The position numbers and the translations under genes were made by a program. A stretch of DNA of 64,000 nucleotides from Eubacterium ruminantium (GTDB lineage: Bacteria > Bacillota > Clostridia > Lachnospirales > Lachnospiraceae): contig NZ_FUXA01000014.1 in assembly GCF_900167085.1 (NCBI RefSeq), positions 1 through 64,000 on the forward strand. Direction: 5' to 3'. The notes below the pieces were generated by a model, which was given only the letters and a program-made list of their open reading frames with translations, was not told the DNA's origin and ran no database searches. Positions 24,536-33,886 of the stretch are shown piece after piece. Every line of letters starts with the position of its first letter. The first letter of the stretch is position 1.

Positions 24536-25423
24536 ATGTCAATTTTCAAAGGGGCAGGCGTTGCACTTGTGACACCATTTAAGGATGATCTTTCAGTTGA
24601 TTATGAACAGCTGAAGAAACTTGTAGATTTTCAGATTGAGAACGGTACTGATGCGATAATCGTATGCGGTACAACAGGCGAATCATCTACACTTACAGAA
24701 GAAGAACACAGCGAAGCTATCAAGGTAGTTGCACAGCATGCTGCAGGACGTGTTCCTGTTATCGCAGGTACAGGTTCTAATGATACAGCTACAGCTATCA
24801 AACTTTCACAGCATGCAGAGAAGGACGGAGTTGACGGACTTCTTCTTGTAACACCATATTACAATAAGGCTACTCAAAAGGGACTTATTGCACATTACAC
24901 AGCTATCGCTGAATCAGTTAATATACCTATTATACTTTACAATGTTCCAAGCAGAACAGGCGTAAATATCGAGCCTGAGACAGCTGTTTACCTTGCAAAG
25001 AATGTAAAGAACATTGTTGGTATCAAAGAAGCTTCAGGCAACATTTCACAGGTTGCTAAGCTTATGTCACTTGCTGACGGATGCATCGATCTTTATTCAG
25101 GAAATGATGATCAGATCCTTCCTCTTCTTTCACTTGGAGGAATTGGTGTTATCTCTGTTACTTCAAATATTATTCCAAGAGATACACATGATATCTGCCA
25201 GAAATTCTTCGATGGAGATGTTGCAGGTTCAAGAGAACTTCAGCTTAAAGCTATTCCTCTTTGCAAGGCTCTTTTCAGTGAAGTTAATCCAATTCCTGTA
25301 AAGAAAGCTACAGAATATATGGGACTTTCAAACGGAAAGGTTCGTATGCCTCTTTCTGATATGGATCCTGCTAAGGCAGAGGTACTTAAGAAGGCTATGA
25401 TCGAGTACGGTATCAGCCTTTAA
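24536..25423 (+). CDS. dapA: 4-hydroxy-tetrahydrodipicolinate synthase
   Basis: A 295-residue TIM-barrel enzyme that condenses pyruvate with aspartate semialdehyde in the lysine/diaminopimelate pathway. Family motifs are GVALVTPFKDDLSVD, IVCGTTGESSTLT, VTPYYNKATQKG, the Tyr in YNVPSRTG, and the Schiff-base Lys in VGIKEASGN. The length is normal. AGGAGG lies 9 bases before the ATG. It is controlled by the lysine riboswitch upstream and followed by dapB after 40 bases. Confidence 0.95.
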   Translation: MSIFKGAGVALVTPFKDDLSVDYEQLKKLVDFQIENGTDAIIVCGTTGESSTLTEEEHSEAIKVVAQHAAGRVPVIAGTGSNDTATAIKLSQHAEKDGVDGLLLVTPYYNKATQKGLIAHYTAIAESVNIPIILYNVPSRTGVNIEPETAVYLAKNVKNIVGIKEASGNISQVAKLMSLADGCIDLYSGNDDQILPLLSLGGIGVISVTSNIIPRDTHDICQKFFDGDVAGSRELQLKAIPLCKALFSEVNPIPVKKATEYMGLSNGKVRMPLSDMDPAKAEVLKKAMIEYGISL

Positions 25424-25463
25424 TAACTGATACAGGTCACATTTTGTGAAAGGAGTCGCTTAA

Positions 25464-26225
25464 ATGACAAGAATAATAATGAACGGCTGTTGCGGCCGTA
25501 TGGGAAGAGTTATCTCTGACCTTGTTAAGAATGACAAAGACGCTGAGATAGTAGCAGGCGTAGATATAGTTTATGCAGACATGGGTTATCCTGTTTTTAC
25601 AGATATTAACCTTTGCGATGTTGAAGCTGATGTAATAATTGATTTCTCTAATCCTGCAGGACTTGAAAATCTTCTTCAGTTTGCTGAGAAGAAGAGCATC
25701 CCTGTAGTTCTCTGCTCAACAGGTTTTTCTGCAGAGCAGCTTGATTATATCAGAGAGAAATCAAAGACTGTTGCAATCCTAAAATCAGCTAATATGAGCC
25801 TTGGTATCAATGCTATCATTAAGCTTCTTAAGGATGCTTCAAATGTATTTGTTCCGGCAGGATATGATGTTGAGATTGTTGAGCAGCATCACAATCAGAA
25901 GCTTGATGCTCCTTCAGGAACAGCTATAGCACTTGCTGATGCTATAAATGAAGCCAGAAATGGTGAATTCACATATGTTTATGACAGATCATCAGTACGT
26001 CAGAAGAGAGATAAGAAGGAACTTGGAATTTCTGCTGTTCGTGCAGGAAATATTCCGGGAACTCATGAAGTTTTCTTCGCAGGACCGGATGAGCTTATTG
26101 AGATAAAGCATATAGCATATTCAAGAAGCATTTTCGGAAATGGTGCTATCAATGCAGCTAAATACCTTGCTGATAAGAAGCCGGGTATGTATGACATGAG
26201 CGACGTGATCGCTGCAATGGTCTAG
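25464..26225 (+). CDS. dapB: 4-hydroxy-tetrahydrodipicolinate reductase
   Basis: This 253-residue NAD(P)H-dependent enzyme follows DapA in the lysine pathway. It has the N-terminal nucleotide-binding segment MNGCCGRMGRVI, VIIDFSNP, LCSTGFS, and the substrate-binding VEQHHNQKLDAPSGTA, with the catalytic HH pair and Lys. AAAGGAG precedes the ATG. It is probably co-transcribed with dapA under the lysine riboswitch. Confidence 0.95.
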   Translation: MTRIIMNGCCGRMGRVISDLVKNDKDAEIVAGVDIVYADMGYPVFTDINLCDVEADVIIDFSNPAGLENLLQFAEKKSIPVVLCSTGFSAEQLDYIREKSKTVAILKSANMSLGINAIIKLLKDASNVFVPAGYDVEIVEQHHNQKLDAPSGTAIALADAINEARNGEFTYVYDRSSVRQKRDKKELGISAVRAGNIPGTHEVFFAGPDELIEIKHIAYSRSIFGNGAINAAKYLADKKPGMYDMSDVIAAMV

Positions 26226-26233
26226 TATTGCTC

Positions 26234-26303
26234 ATTAATAACTGCGCATAAATAACTGTGCATAAACAACTGTGTATAAACAACTGTGTATAAATAACGG
26301 TTT
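26234..26303 (+). repeat. 14-bp tandem repeat, five copies
   Basis: Units of ATAAATAACTGTGC start at 26234, 26248, 26262, 26276 and 26290, with 1-4 differences each. The repeat starts just after the dapB stop. It is followed by two GTCGAC palindromes (26312-26317 and 26321-26326). Confidence 0.85.
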
Positions 26304-26414
26304 TTAAGTAGGTCGACTAAGTCGACTGGGCCGAGTTATTTTGCGGCGGCTATATCGGTTATAATTTTGATCAGGATAAGGGGCGGCATTGCTGCTTACT
26401 TACAGGAGGATAAA

Positions 26415-26729
26415 ATGTATCAGAAGGATGTAGTGCTTTGCAGCGCTTCCAGATATACCAAAAAATATTTTCTGAATCCGGATTTTCAAAATCTTCCAAA
26501 GGAAGTTCAGGATGAACTTAAAATAATGTGCGTTCTCTTTACAGAAGAGGTTGGTGGGGTTATACTTCTTATGTTTGATAAGGGTGGAAACCTTAAGCTG
26601 ATGACAGAGGCTGAGGAAGATGATATATTGTATGATGAGATTGGCAGTGAGCTGAAGATACGAAAGCTTCAGGCTGACAAGAGAGAACTTTTTGAACAGC
26701 TTGAATCATACTATAAAGCTTTTTTCTAA
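26415..26729 (+). CDS. DUF6145-like protein upstream of coaX
   Basis: A 104-residue acidic protein, beginning MYQKDVVLCSASRYTKKYFL and containing DELKIMCVLFTEEVGGVILLMFD. It resembles the uncharacterised DUF6145 family of Lachnospiraceae, but I am recalling the family and cannot check it. It has no membrane helix or known catalytic motif. AGGAGG lies just before the ATG at 26415. It sits in an apparent operon with coaX and dusB (36 and 12 bases apart). Confidence 0.6.
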   Translation: MYQKDVVLCSASRYTKKYFLNPDFQNLPKEVQDELKIMCVLFTEEVGGVILLMFDKGGNLKLMTEAEEDDILYDEIGSELKIRKLQADKRELFEQLESYYKAFF

Positions 26730-26765
26730 GTCACCGGCTTTATATTCGAGATAAGGAGAAATACC

Positions 26766-27530
26766 ATGCTTTTTGCAATTGATGTAGGAAATACCAATAT
26801 AACAATAGGACTGTTTGACGGTAAGAAACTTGTTAATAAATTCAGAATGATCACACAGACAGACAGAACTTCTGACGAATATGGAGTATTCCTCGGGGAA
26901 TGGCTTTTTGTTAATCATATGAAACCAACAGATATTACTGATGTTATCGTTTCATCGGTAGTTCCGAATATTATGCATTCACTTACAAGCGGAATCATTA
27001 AATATTTTAATGTTACCCCTGTTATAGTTGCGCCGGGTATCAAGACAGGTATAAATGTTTCAATACCTAATCCGAAGGAGCTTGGTGCAGACAGACTTGT
27101 TGATGCTGTTGCTGCATATGAGATTTACGGAGGTCCTATAATCGTTATTGATTTTGGTACTGCTACTACACATGATCTTGTTCTTGAAGATGGTACATTT
27201 TATGCCGGAGTTACTTCTCCGGGTATAAGACTGGCTGCAAATGCTTTATGGCGCGGAACAGCAAAACTCCCTGAGGTTGAGATCAAAAAGGTTGATACTA
27301 TACTTGGAAGAGATACTGTATCAAGTATGCAGGCCGGTATTTATTTTGGTTATATCGGTCAGACTGAGTATATTATCAAAAAGCTCAAAAATGATTCGAA
27401 ACTCCCTAATGTAAAGGTAGTTGCGACAGGTGGACTCGGAAAGCTTATCTCTGAGGCTACAGATCAGATAGATGTTTACGATCCTGAACTTACACTTCAC
27501 GGACTCAGGATCATTTATGATAAGCAATAA
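26766..27530 (+). CDS. coaX: Type III pantothenate kinase
   Basis: A 254-residue ASKHA-fold kinase that phosphorylates pantothenate at the first step of CoA synthesis. Motifs are the phosphate-1 loop [16 protein letters not shown], the substrate region [16 protein letters not shown], and [14 protein letters not shown] (relatives usually have Phe in place of this His). The type III enzyme needs a monovalent cation and is not inhibited by CoA. AAGGAG precedes the ATG. Confidence 0.93.
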   Translation: MLFAIDVGNTNITIGLFDGKKLVNKFRMITQTDRTSDEYGVFLGEWLFVNHMKPTDITDVIVSSVVPNIMHSLTSGIIKYFNVTPVIVAPGIKTGINVSIPNPKELGADRLVDAVAAYEIYGGPIIVIDFGTATTHDLVLEDGTFYAGVTSPGIRLAANALWRGTAKLPEVEIKKVDTILGRDTVSSMQAGIYFGYIGQTEYIIKKLKNDSKLPNVKVVATGGLGKLISEATDQIDVYDPELTLHGLRIIYDKQ

Positions 27531-27542
27531 GGAATAAGCGGA

Positions 27543-28517
27543 ATGAATGGTGAATTATTTGTTGATAAGATAATATTGGCACCAATGGCAGGTATAACAG
27601 ACCTGCCTTTTCGCTTGTTATGCAGAGAGCAGGGATGCGACCTTGTTTATACGGAAATGGTCAGCGCCAAGGGTATGCTCTATAACATGAAGAATTCGGA
27701 ACCGCTTTTGGTTACGGATGAAAGAGAAAATCCGGTAGGTGTTCAGATATTCGGAAGTGATCCTGATATCATGGCGGAGCAGGCGGCAGTCCTTGCAGAG
27801 AGAAGCTTTGATTTTATAGATATAAATATGGGTTGTCCGGTTCCGAAAATTGTAAATAACGGCGAGGGTTCGGCACTGCTTAAGGATCCTGAACTTATAG
27901 GAAAGATCATTTATAAAGTGAGTCATGCCATCAGTAAACCTCTTACTGTTAAGTTTCGTGCAGGCTTTGATAAGGAACATATTAATGCGCCTGATATAGC
28001 AAAGATAGCAGAGGAAAATGGTGCGGCAGCCGTTGCGGTTCATGCGAGAACCAGAGAAGAATATTATATGGGACATTCGGACTGGAATGTCATTAAAGAG
28101 GTTAAAGAAAATGTTAGTATACCTGTAATCGGAAATGGTGACATTGCTACTGCGGAAGATGTCCGGAAGATGAAGGAAGAGACAGGTTGCGATAGCGTAA
28201 TGGTTGGAAGAGCTGCTAAGGGTAATCCGTGGATATTTGCTAAATTAAAGAATCCGGAAGGTTATACGGAGCCGACTATTGATGAATTAAAGAGTGTCAT
28301 GATGAGACATATAGATATGATGCTTAGTCAAAAAGGCGAATATACTGCTGTTCATGAGATGAGAAAACATATCGCGTGGTATATGGCAGGAAGAAGAAAT
28401 GCTTCTCATATCAGACGTTATATCAATCAGGTTGAAAGCTATGATGAGCTGGTAAGGCTTATTGACAGTTACAGTGATGAGAAACAATCTGACAACGGAA
28501 ATATACATTTTATTTGA
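27543..28517 (+). CDS. dusB: tRNA-dihydrouridine synthase
   Basis: A 324-residue FMN-dependent TIM-barrel enzyme that reduces uridines in the tRNA D-loop. Signatures are LAPMAGITDLPFRLL, DINMGCPVPKIVNNGEGSALL with the catalytic Cys, VTVKFRAGF-type segment, AVHARTREEYYMG and GNGDIATAEDV. The length and motifs fit DusB. It follows coaX by 12 bases, a common arrangement in this group, and ends in a hairpin-rich AT sequence. Confidence 0.93.
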   Translation: MNGELFVDKIILAPMAGITDLPFRLLCREQGCDLVYTEMVSAKGMLYNMKNSEPLLVTDERENPVGVQIFGSDPDIMAEQAAVLAERSFDFIDINMGCPVPKIVNNGEGSALLKDPELIGKIIYKVSHAISKPLTVKFRAGFDKEHINAPDIAKIAEENGAAAVAVHARTREEYYMGHSDWNVIKEVKENVSIPVIGNGDIATAEDVRKMKEETGCDSVMVGRAAKGNPWIFAKLKNPEGYTEPTIDELKSVMMRHIDMMLSQKGEYTAVHEMRKHIAWYMAGRRNASHIRRYINQVESYDELVRLIDSYSDEKQSDNGNIHFI

Positions 28518-28536
28518 ATAAAAAATGTATATTTTC
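28500..28536 (+). terminator. AT-only terminator hairpin overlapping the dusB stop
   Basis: AATATACATTTT (ending just before the dusB stop codon) and AAAATGTATATTTTC form an 11-pair A/T stem ending in TTTT. It may act in both directions. Confidence 0.45.
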
Positions 28537-28657
28537 AACATAAAACTAGACAAGATACAGGAAAACGTATTAAAATATAGAAGTGTGTGCGATGAATTAT
28601 CTTCATGGCACATGTTTGTGATAAGATTCGGATAGATTATTTTAGGGGAAAAAGATT

Positions 28658-29719
28658 ATGAAGTTTGTTCATATATCAGATGTATACTTGGGAGCTCAAC
28701 CGGATCCGGGAAAAGAGTGGAGCGAAGACAGAAAAAAGGAACTGTATGAAGCACTTGATAATATCATACAGGTTTGCCTTGATGAGAAAGTCGGACTTCT
28801 GATGATTGCCGGAAATCTGTTTGCGGGACAGCCTACAACAGAGGATCTCGTGGATCTGGATGAGAGATTACTTAAACTTGAAAAAACCAGAACCGTAATT
28901 CTTTGCGGTTATGTTGATTATATGGGCGCAGACAGCGCATACAATGGGTATGAATTTAAGTCAAAGACTGTTGTTCTTCCGGGCGGAAAGACAACAAATG
29001 CATACCTTAAAGGTATCAATACATGTGTAACAGGATTCAGTTATGACAGACCTGAATATACTGAGGATATCATTGATGAGATATCTCCGGGTAGAGAAGG
29101 GGCGGTCAATATACTTCTTGCTTGCGGCGGCGATCAGAAACATATGCCGTTTGACAGAAAGAGTCTTGCCAGAAAAGGCTATGATTATGTAGCTTTGGGC
29201 GGAAGCATGAAGCCAGTACATATACTTAAGAACAGAATGGCTTACTCAGGTTCACTTGAACCGCTTTCTGTAAGAGATACCGGACGACATGGATATATAC
29301 TTGGAGAAGTTAAAGATGGAAAGACTTCAATCAAATGGATTCCATGTAATAAAAGAAGCTATGTAACTTTCAATATAGATGTAAGTAACGGTATTTCCGG
29401 AGAAGAGCTTTCTGATGCCATAGTTGACAGAGTCAGAAAGATGGGCTATGACAACATTTATACTATTACTTATACAGGACTTGTTGATAAGAGTCCTGAG
29501 ATAGATCTTAAGAGAATCAAAGACAGATATAACATTTATGATGTAGTTGATAATACTGTTTACAGAAGTGATCTTTTGTGCGCAGCTGAGTTACATAAGG
29601 GGGATCTTGCGGGAGCTTTCTGCAAGGCTACGGAAGAGGCTGAAGATTTCGATGAAGAGATCAGAGAAAAAATGATGATGTACGGAATTGAAGCCATGTC
29701 AATGACGGGAGAGAGATAA
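28658..29719 (+). CDS. SbcD/YhaO-like metallophosphoesterase-fold protein lacking metal ligands
   Basis: A 353-residue protein shaped like the nuclease subunit of SbcCD/Mre11 or YhaO (HISDVYLGAQPD, MIAGNLFAG, VAYSGSLEP-like capping region). Nearly every metal ligand is changed: D8-x-Y10 where D-x-H is expected, N53 for the Asp of 'AGD', G84-Y85-V86 for 'GNH', and G181-G-S-M184 for 'GHxH'. Only D8 remains. It is therefore probably not a nuclease and may be structural or a regulatory pseudoenzyme. It touches the next gene (no gap), which encodes a similarly degenerate YhaN-like partner. Confidence 0.7.
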   Translation: MKFVHISDVYLGAQPDPGKEWSEDRKKELYEALDNIIQVCLDEKVGLLMIAGNLFAGQPTTEDLVDLDERLLKLEKTRTVILCGYVDYMGADSAYNGYEFKSKTVVLPGGKTTNAYLKGINTCVTGFSYDRPEYTEDIIDEISPGREGAVNILLACGGDQKHMPFDRKSLARKGYDYVALGGSMKPVHILKNRMAYSGSLEPLSVRDTGRHGYILGEVKDGKTSIKWIPCNKRSYVTFNIDVSNGISGEELSDAIVDRVRKMGYDNIYTITYTGLVDKSPEIDLKRIKDRYNIYDVVDNTVYRSDLLCAAELHKGDLAGAFCKATEEAEDFDEEIREKMMMYGIEAMSMTGER

Positions 29720-31423
29720 ATGTTTCTTAGCAAGTTATTACTTAAGGAATATGGTCAGTTTTATAATAGACAGGTTGAACTTAAAGATGGTGTAAATCTG
29801 GTTTATGATAATAACCGAGAAAAGAGAAGGTCTTTCAAGGATTTTATCGTAAGTATGTTATATGGAAGTTCAGGATGGAACAGTCTTGGAATAGGTGAGG
29901 ATATTTACTCGAAGAGAAAACCTGTAAGCGATTATAAAGGTGCCGCATATATAAAAGCAGATGACACAACATATCTGGTTGAGAGAAGTTTTGCAGGCGG
30001 CTCGAGATCAACAACGGTACTGAATATCACAGAAGGAAAGCAGGATGATTATCTTGGAATGGTTGACCTTCCTGGAAATATGGTACCGATCGACAGGAAT
30101 AATTATATTACCAGTTGTGTGATCGATGATCAGTCAAGATCGGACGAAGAAGGAACTCCTGATAGTGAGTATGATGAAAAGACTAAAAAGTTCATCAGAA
30201 ATACGATAGAGACAGGTTGTGCTGATATTAATTTTGATGAATCCATTGAATACCTCAGAAATATCAGAAATAAAAAGAGTTCCCAGCCGATGGTTCGAAG
30301 ACTTAATGAACTTTCAAAGCAGATTGATTCATATGATTATGTTGATGGTGAGATCGATGAGACAGAGAAGAAGATCAAAGATCTTGATGAAGAATTTGCC
30401 ATAGAGGCAGCTAAGAGAAAAAGAGTTGCCAGAAAGATGGTTCAGGAAGAAGACGGAACCGTTAAGTACGAAGTAGATGAAGAACTTAATAATAAAATGG
30501 ATATCCTGGCTGAATCAGGACAGGATATGCTTAAGAGTGAAGAGGAAAAACCTGAGAAGAAGATTACTGACAGTCTTCCTGTTATTTTAGGAACCGGTCT
30601 TCTTGTTATCATAGCTATTGCAATAATAGTTTATATCCTTCCGTTCGAAAGTCTTGTTAGAAAACTCTTCATTATATTTACGGTTGTATTTGTAATATTC
30701 ACAATAATTGACGGATTAAGAATAAATGGATTTTTTGATTCCGGTGACATGACGCCGTCGGAAGAAGACTTTAAACAGGTTCTTAAAGAAATCGAAGATG
30801 AGAAGGATGAACGCGAAGCCATAGAATTTGATATGACATTTGCGAAAGAATATGCCAGCAACAAAGAAAATCTTCGTAAGGAAGTCGGCGGTCTTCTTCA
30901 GAAGAGATATGAGAAGAATAAACTTCAGGCCGAGTTCAATGCTGTATTTAAAAAGAAGAGTGAGCTTGAGACAGAGAATTATGCTATCACAGCTGCTATG
31001 AATCAGCTTATTAAAGAACGTGAGAAGATAATGACTGAAAATCTTCCGAAGGTTAAGAGACATATTTCAGATCATATCAGTGAAGTGACAGACGGAAGAT
31101 ATGACAGCATACTTTTTGATAAGGATTATAATGTTTCGGTAAGCCGCGGCGGCGAGCTTAGAGATATGAAGGATCTTTCGGATCATGAGAAGAGACTTGT
31201 TTATGTCGCAGCAAGACTTGGAATAGCAGAAGCTTTCGGTTTAGCGGATATTCCGATAATTATGGAAGATATGCTTGATGATTTCGATACAGATATGATA
31301 AACTCTGTACTTAGATGTATCAGCAATATGAAGAGCAAACAGCAGATCATTATTACAAGCGATGCCCAGCTTGGTAATAAACTTGCTAATACAGGACTTA
31401 GTTTCAACTTTGTTCAGATTTAA
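29720..31423 (+). CDS. YhaN/SbcC-like protein with a degenerate Walker A motif and central membrane helices
   Basis: A 567-residue protein with the layout of YhaN: N-terminal ATPase half, long coiled coils, and C-terminal ATPase half. The N-terminal strand MFLSKLLLKEYGQFYNRQVEL is normal, but the P-loop at residues 29-39 reads YDNNREKRRSF without a GKS/T. The C-terminal half has LSDHEKRLVYVAARLGIAEA in place of LSGG, and a Walker B-like PIIMEDMLDDFD. Two hydrophobic helices near residues 288-335 would anchor it in the membrane. It follows the degenerate phosphoesterase directly and ends in KLANTGLSFNFVQI. Confidence 0.7.
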   Translation: MFLSKLLLKEYGQFYNRQVELKDGVNLVYDNNREKRRSFKDFIVSMLYGSSGWNSLGIGEDIYSKRKPVSDYKGAAYIKADDTTYLVERSFAGGSRSTTVLNITEGKQDDYLGMVDLPGNMVPIDRNNYITSCVIDDQSRSDEEGTPDSEYDEKTKKFIRNTIETGCADINFDESIEYLRNIRNKKSSQPMVRRLNELSKQIDSYDYVDGEIDETEKKIKDLDEEFAIEAAKRKRVARKMVQEEDGTVKYEVDEELNNKMDILAESGQDMLKSEEEKPEKKITDSLPVILGTGLLVIIAIAIIVYILPFESLVRKLFIIFTVVFVIFTIIDGLRINGFFDSGDMTPSEEDFKQVLKEIEDEKDEREAIEFDMTFAKEYASNKENLRKEVGGLLQKRYEKNKLQAEFNAVFKKKSELETENYAITAAMNQLIKEREKIMTENLPKVKRHISDHISEVTDGRYDSILFDKDYNVSVSRGGELRDMKDLSDHEKRLVYVAARLGIAEAFGLADIPIIMEDMLDDFDTDMINSVLRCISNMKSKQQIIITSDAQLGNKLANTGLSFNFVQI

Positions 31424-31480
31424 TCATGAGCAAAGTAATGGTTTAGAATTTATGTGACCGATATAAGGATTATAAAAGTG

Positions 31481-31537
31481 CCCGTGTAATGACTTTATTT
31501 CGATACTATACCGAATCTGAGTTATTACGCGGGTATT
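31481..31537 (+). terminator. Terminator after the YhaN-like gene
   Basis: CCCGTGTAATGACT / AGTTATTACGCGGG with two wobble pairs, then TATTTTC. Confidence 0.65.
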
Positions 31538-31685
31538 TTCGTAAAAGAAATAAATATAAAACTTATAACGAGTCATATGGATAAAATATATTAAAAACTT
31601 ATTTTTTAGTTGATAAAATCTTTATCAGGCTATAATATTAACAATCGATAAGGAAAATATCGTTTAAATTATTTGGAGGTGTAAT

Positions 31686-32426
31686 ATGGCACTGCTTGAG
31701 ATTAAAAATCTATCAGTCAAAATTGGAGATAAGCAGATACTGAAGAATGTAAATCTTTCAGTAGAAAAAGGCGAGACTCATGTTCTCATGGGACCTAACG
31801 GTGCCGGTAAATCAACACTTGGTAACGTTATCATGGGTAACGAAAACTATGAAGTAACAGAAGGATCTATCATATATAAAGGCATAGATATAACTGAAAC
31901 AAGTGTAACTGAAAGAGCAAAGAATGGAATATTTCTTTCATTTCAGAATCCTATAGAAGTTCCGGGGATAACTCTTTCAAACTTTATCAGAAATGCTAAG
32001 GATGAAGTTGAAGGACAGAAGAATAGAATCTGGGCTTTCCGTAAAGAACTTGAAGCTAAGATGAAGCTTCTTAATATGGATAAAGAATATGCAGACAGAG
32101 ATCTTAATGTTGGATTTTCAGGTGGTGAGAAGAAGAAGGCAGAGATACTTCAGATGCTCATGCTTAATCCTGTTCTTGCTATTCTTGATGAGACAGACTC
32201 AGGACTTGATGTAGATGCTGTTCGTACTGTTTCAGAGGGTGTTAAGGATTTCCAGGAAAAGGGTGAGGGCGCAATGATCATCATTACTCACAGTACAAGA
32301 ATTCTTGATGCACTGAATGTTGATAAGACACATATTTTAGTTAATGGAACTATAGTACGTTCAGGAGATTCGTCTCTTGTTTCTGAGATCAATGAAGGCG
32401 GTTTCGAGAAATATTTGGAACAGTAA
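31686..32426 (+). CDS. sufC: Fe-S cluster assembly ATPase SufC
   Basis: A 246-residue ABC-type ATPase of the SUF iron-sulfur scaffold. Walker A is GPNGAGKST, the signature is VGFSGGEKKKAE, and Walker B is AILDETDSGLDVDA (SufC has this DETDSGLD form), then the switch His in IITHST. It has no membrane domain and works with SufB/SufD. The promoter region has TATAAT at 31631-31636. It is the first gene of a compact sufC-sufB-sufD run. Confidence 0.95.
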   Translation: MALLEIKNLSVKIGDKQILKNVNLSVEKGETHVLMGPNGAGKSTLGNVIMGNENYEVTEGSIIYKGIDITETSVTERAKNGIFLSFQNPIEVPGITLSNFIRNAKDEVEGQKNRIWAFRKELEAKMKLLNMDKEYADRDLNVGFSGGEKKKAEILQMLMLNPVLAILDETDSGLDVDAVRTVSEGVKDFQEKGEGAMIIITHSTRILDALNVDKTHILVNGTIVRSGDSSLVSEINEGGFEKYLEQ

Positions 32427-32435
32427 GGTGATTAT

Positions 32436-33845
32436 ATGAAAGAAAAAGCTCAAGTTGGAGATATCGATAGAAGTTTATATGATTTTCGTTACGAAGAGAA
32501 AGACTTCTATAAGGTAGACGAAGGATTAACAGAAGATATAGTTTTAAGAATATCTGAGGAGAAGAATGATCCTGATTGGATGAGGGAGCACAGACTTAAG
32601 TCACTCAAGATATATAATGAGATAAATGTTCCTGAATGGGGTCCTTCTATTGACGGGCTTGATATGGATAATATTGTCACATATGTTAAGCCTAAGGATA
32701 ATAAAATGAGTGCAACATGGGACGAAGTTCCGAGTGATATTAAGGAAACATTTGAGAAGCTCGGTATCCCTAAGGCAGAGAGAGAATCTCTTGCCGGTGT
32801 TGGTGCTCAGTACGATTCGGAACTTGTTTATCATAACATCAGAGAAGAAGTTGCTGCTCAGGGAGTTATCTATACTGATCTTGAATCGGCAATGCATGGT
32901 GAATACGGTGATATGATAAGAGAGCATTTTATGAAGCTCATTCCACCGACAGATCATAAATTCGCAGCTCTTCATGGAGCGGTTTGGTCAGGCGGTTCAT
33001 TTGTATATGTTCCACCGGGAGTTAAGGTAGAGATTCCTCTTCAGTCTTACTTTAGACTTAATGCTCCGGGTGCGGGACAGTTTGAACATACACTTATTAT
33101 AGTTGACGAGGGTGCAGACCTTCACTTTATTGAAGGATGTTCAGCACCAAAATATAATGTAGCAAACCTTCACGCAGGTGCAGTTGAACTTTTTGTAGGT
33201 AAAAACGCAAAGCTTAGATATTCTACTATCGAGAACTGGTCTAAGAATATGTATAACCTTAATACAAAGCGTTCTGTAGTTGAAGAAGGCGGAAAGATGG
33301 AGTGGGTATCAGGATCGTTTGGTTCTCATGTATCTTATCTCTATCCTATGACCATCCTTAAGGGTGATGATTCGCGTATGGAATTTACCGGAATAACATT
33401 TGCCGGACATGGACAGAATCTTGATACAGGTCTTAAGGTTACACACATCGGTAAGAATACAACTTCTGCAATCAATTCCAAATCAATCAGTAAGGATGGC
33501 GGAATCAGTACATTCAGAAGCTCTGTTGTTGTTCAGTCCGGAGCAAGTGGTGCTAAGTCAGCGGTTGACTGTTCATCTCTTATGCTCGATGATATTTCAC
33601 AGTCAGATACAATTCCTGCTATGGATATCAGAACAGCTGATGCTGATATCGGACATGAAGCTAAGATAGGAAGAATCAGTGATGATGCTATCTTCTACCT
33701 TATGTCGAGAGGTATCTCGGAAGAAGATGCGAGAGCTATGATCGTTAGTGGATTTGCTGATAATGTAAGTAAGGAACTTCCTCTTGAATATGCTGTTGAG
33801 ATGAATAATCTTATACGTCTTGAGATGAAAGGAAGCATCGGTTAG
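32436..33845 (+). CDS. sufB: Fe-S cluster scaffold SufB
   Basis: A 469-residue scaffold subunit of the SufBCD complex, where clusters are built. It has the SufB N-terminal region (EEKNDPDWMREHRLKSLKIY), AAQGVIYTDLESAMHGEYGDMIREHF, SYFRLNAPGAGQFEHTLIIVDEGA and the beta-helix core, then a C-terminal segment IGHEAKIGRISDDAIFYLMSRGIS. The length is typical. It starts 9 bases after sufC. Confidence 0.95.
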   Translation: MKEKAQVGDIDRSLYDFRYEEKDFYKVDEGLTEDIVLRISEEKNDPDWMREHRLKSLKIYNEINVPEWGPSIDGLDMDNIVTYVKPKDNKMSATWDEVPSDIKETFEKLGIPKAERESLAGVGAQYDSELVYHNIREEVAAQGVIYTDLESAMHGEYGDMIREHFMKLIPPTDHKFAALHGAVWSGGSFVYVPPGVKVEIPLQSYFRLNAPGAGQFEHTLIIVDEGADLHFIEGCSAPKYNVANLHAGAVELFVGKNAKLRYSTIENWSKNMYNLNTKRSVVEEGGKMEWVSGSFGSHVSYLYPMTILKGDDSRMEFTGITFAGHGQNLDTGLKVTHIGKNTTSAINSKSISKDGGISTFRSSVVVQSGASGAKSAVDCSSLMLDDISQSDTIPAMDIRTADADIGHEAKIGRISDDAIFYLMSRGISEEDARAMIVSGFADNVSKELPLEYAVEMNNLIRLEMKGSIG

Positions 33846-33886
33846 GAAGTATAAGTAGGAAAGTGTCAGACAGAAAGGATTATAAT

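Noticed and set aside
26312-26326. GTCGAC palindromes as a mobile-element attachment site
   Set aside because: No integrase or transposase is present and the sites are only six bases long.
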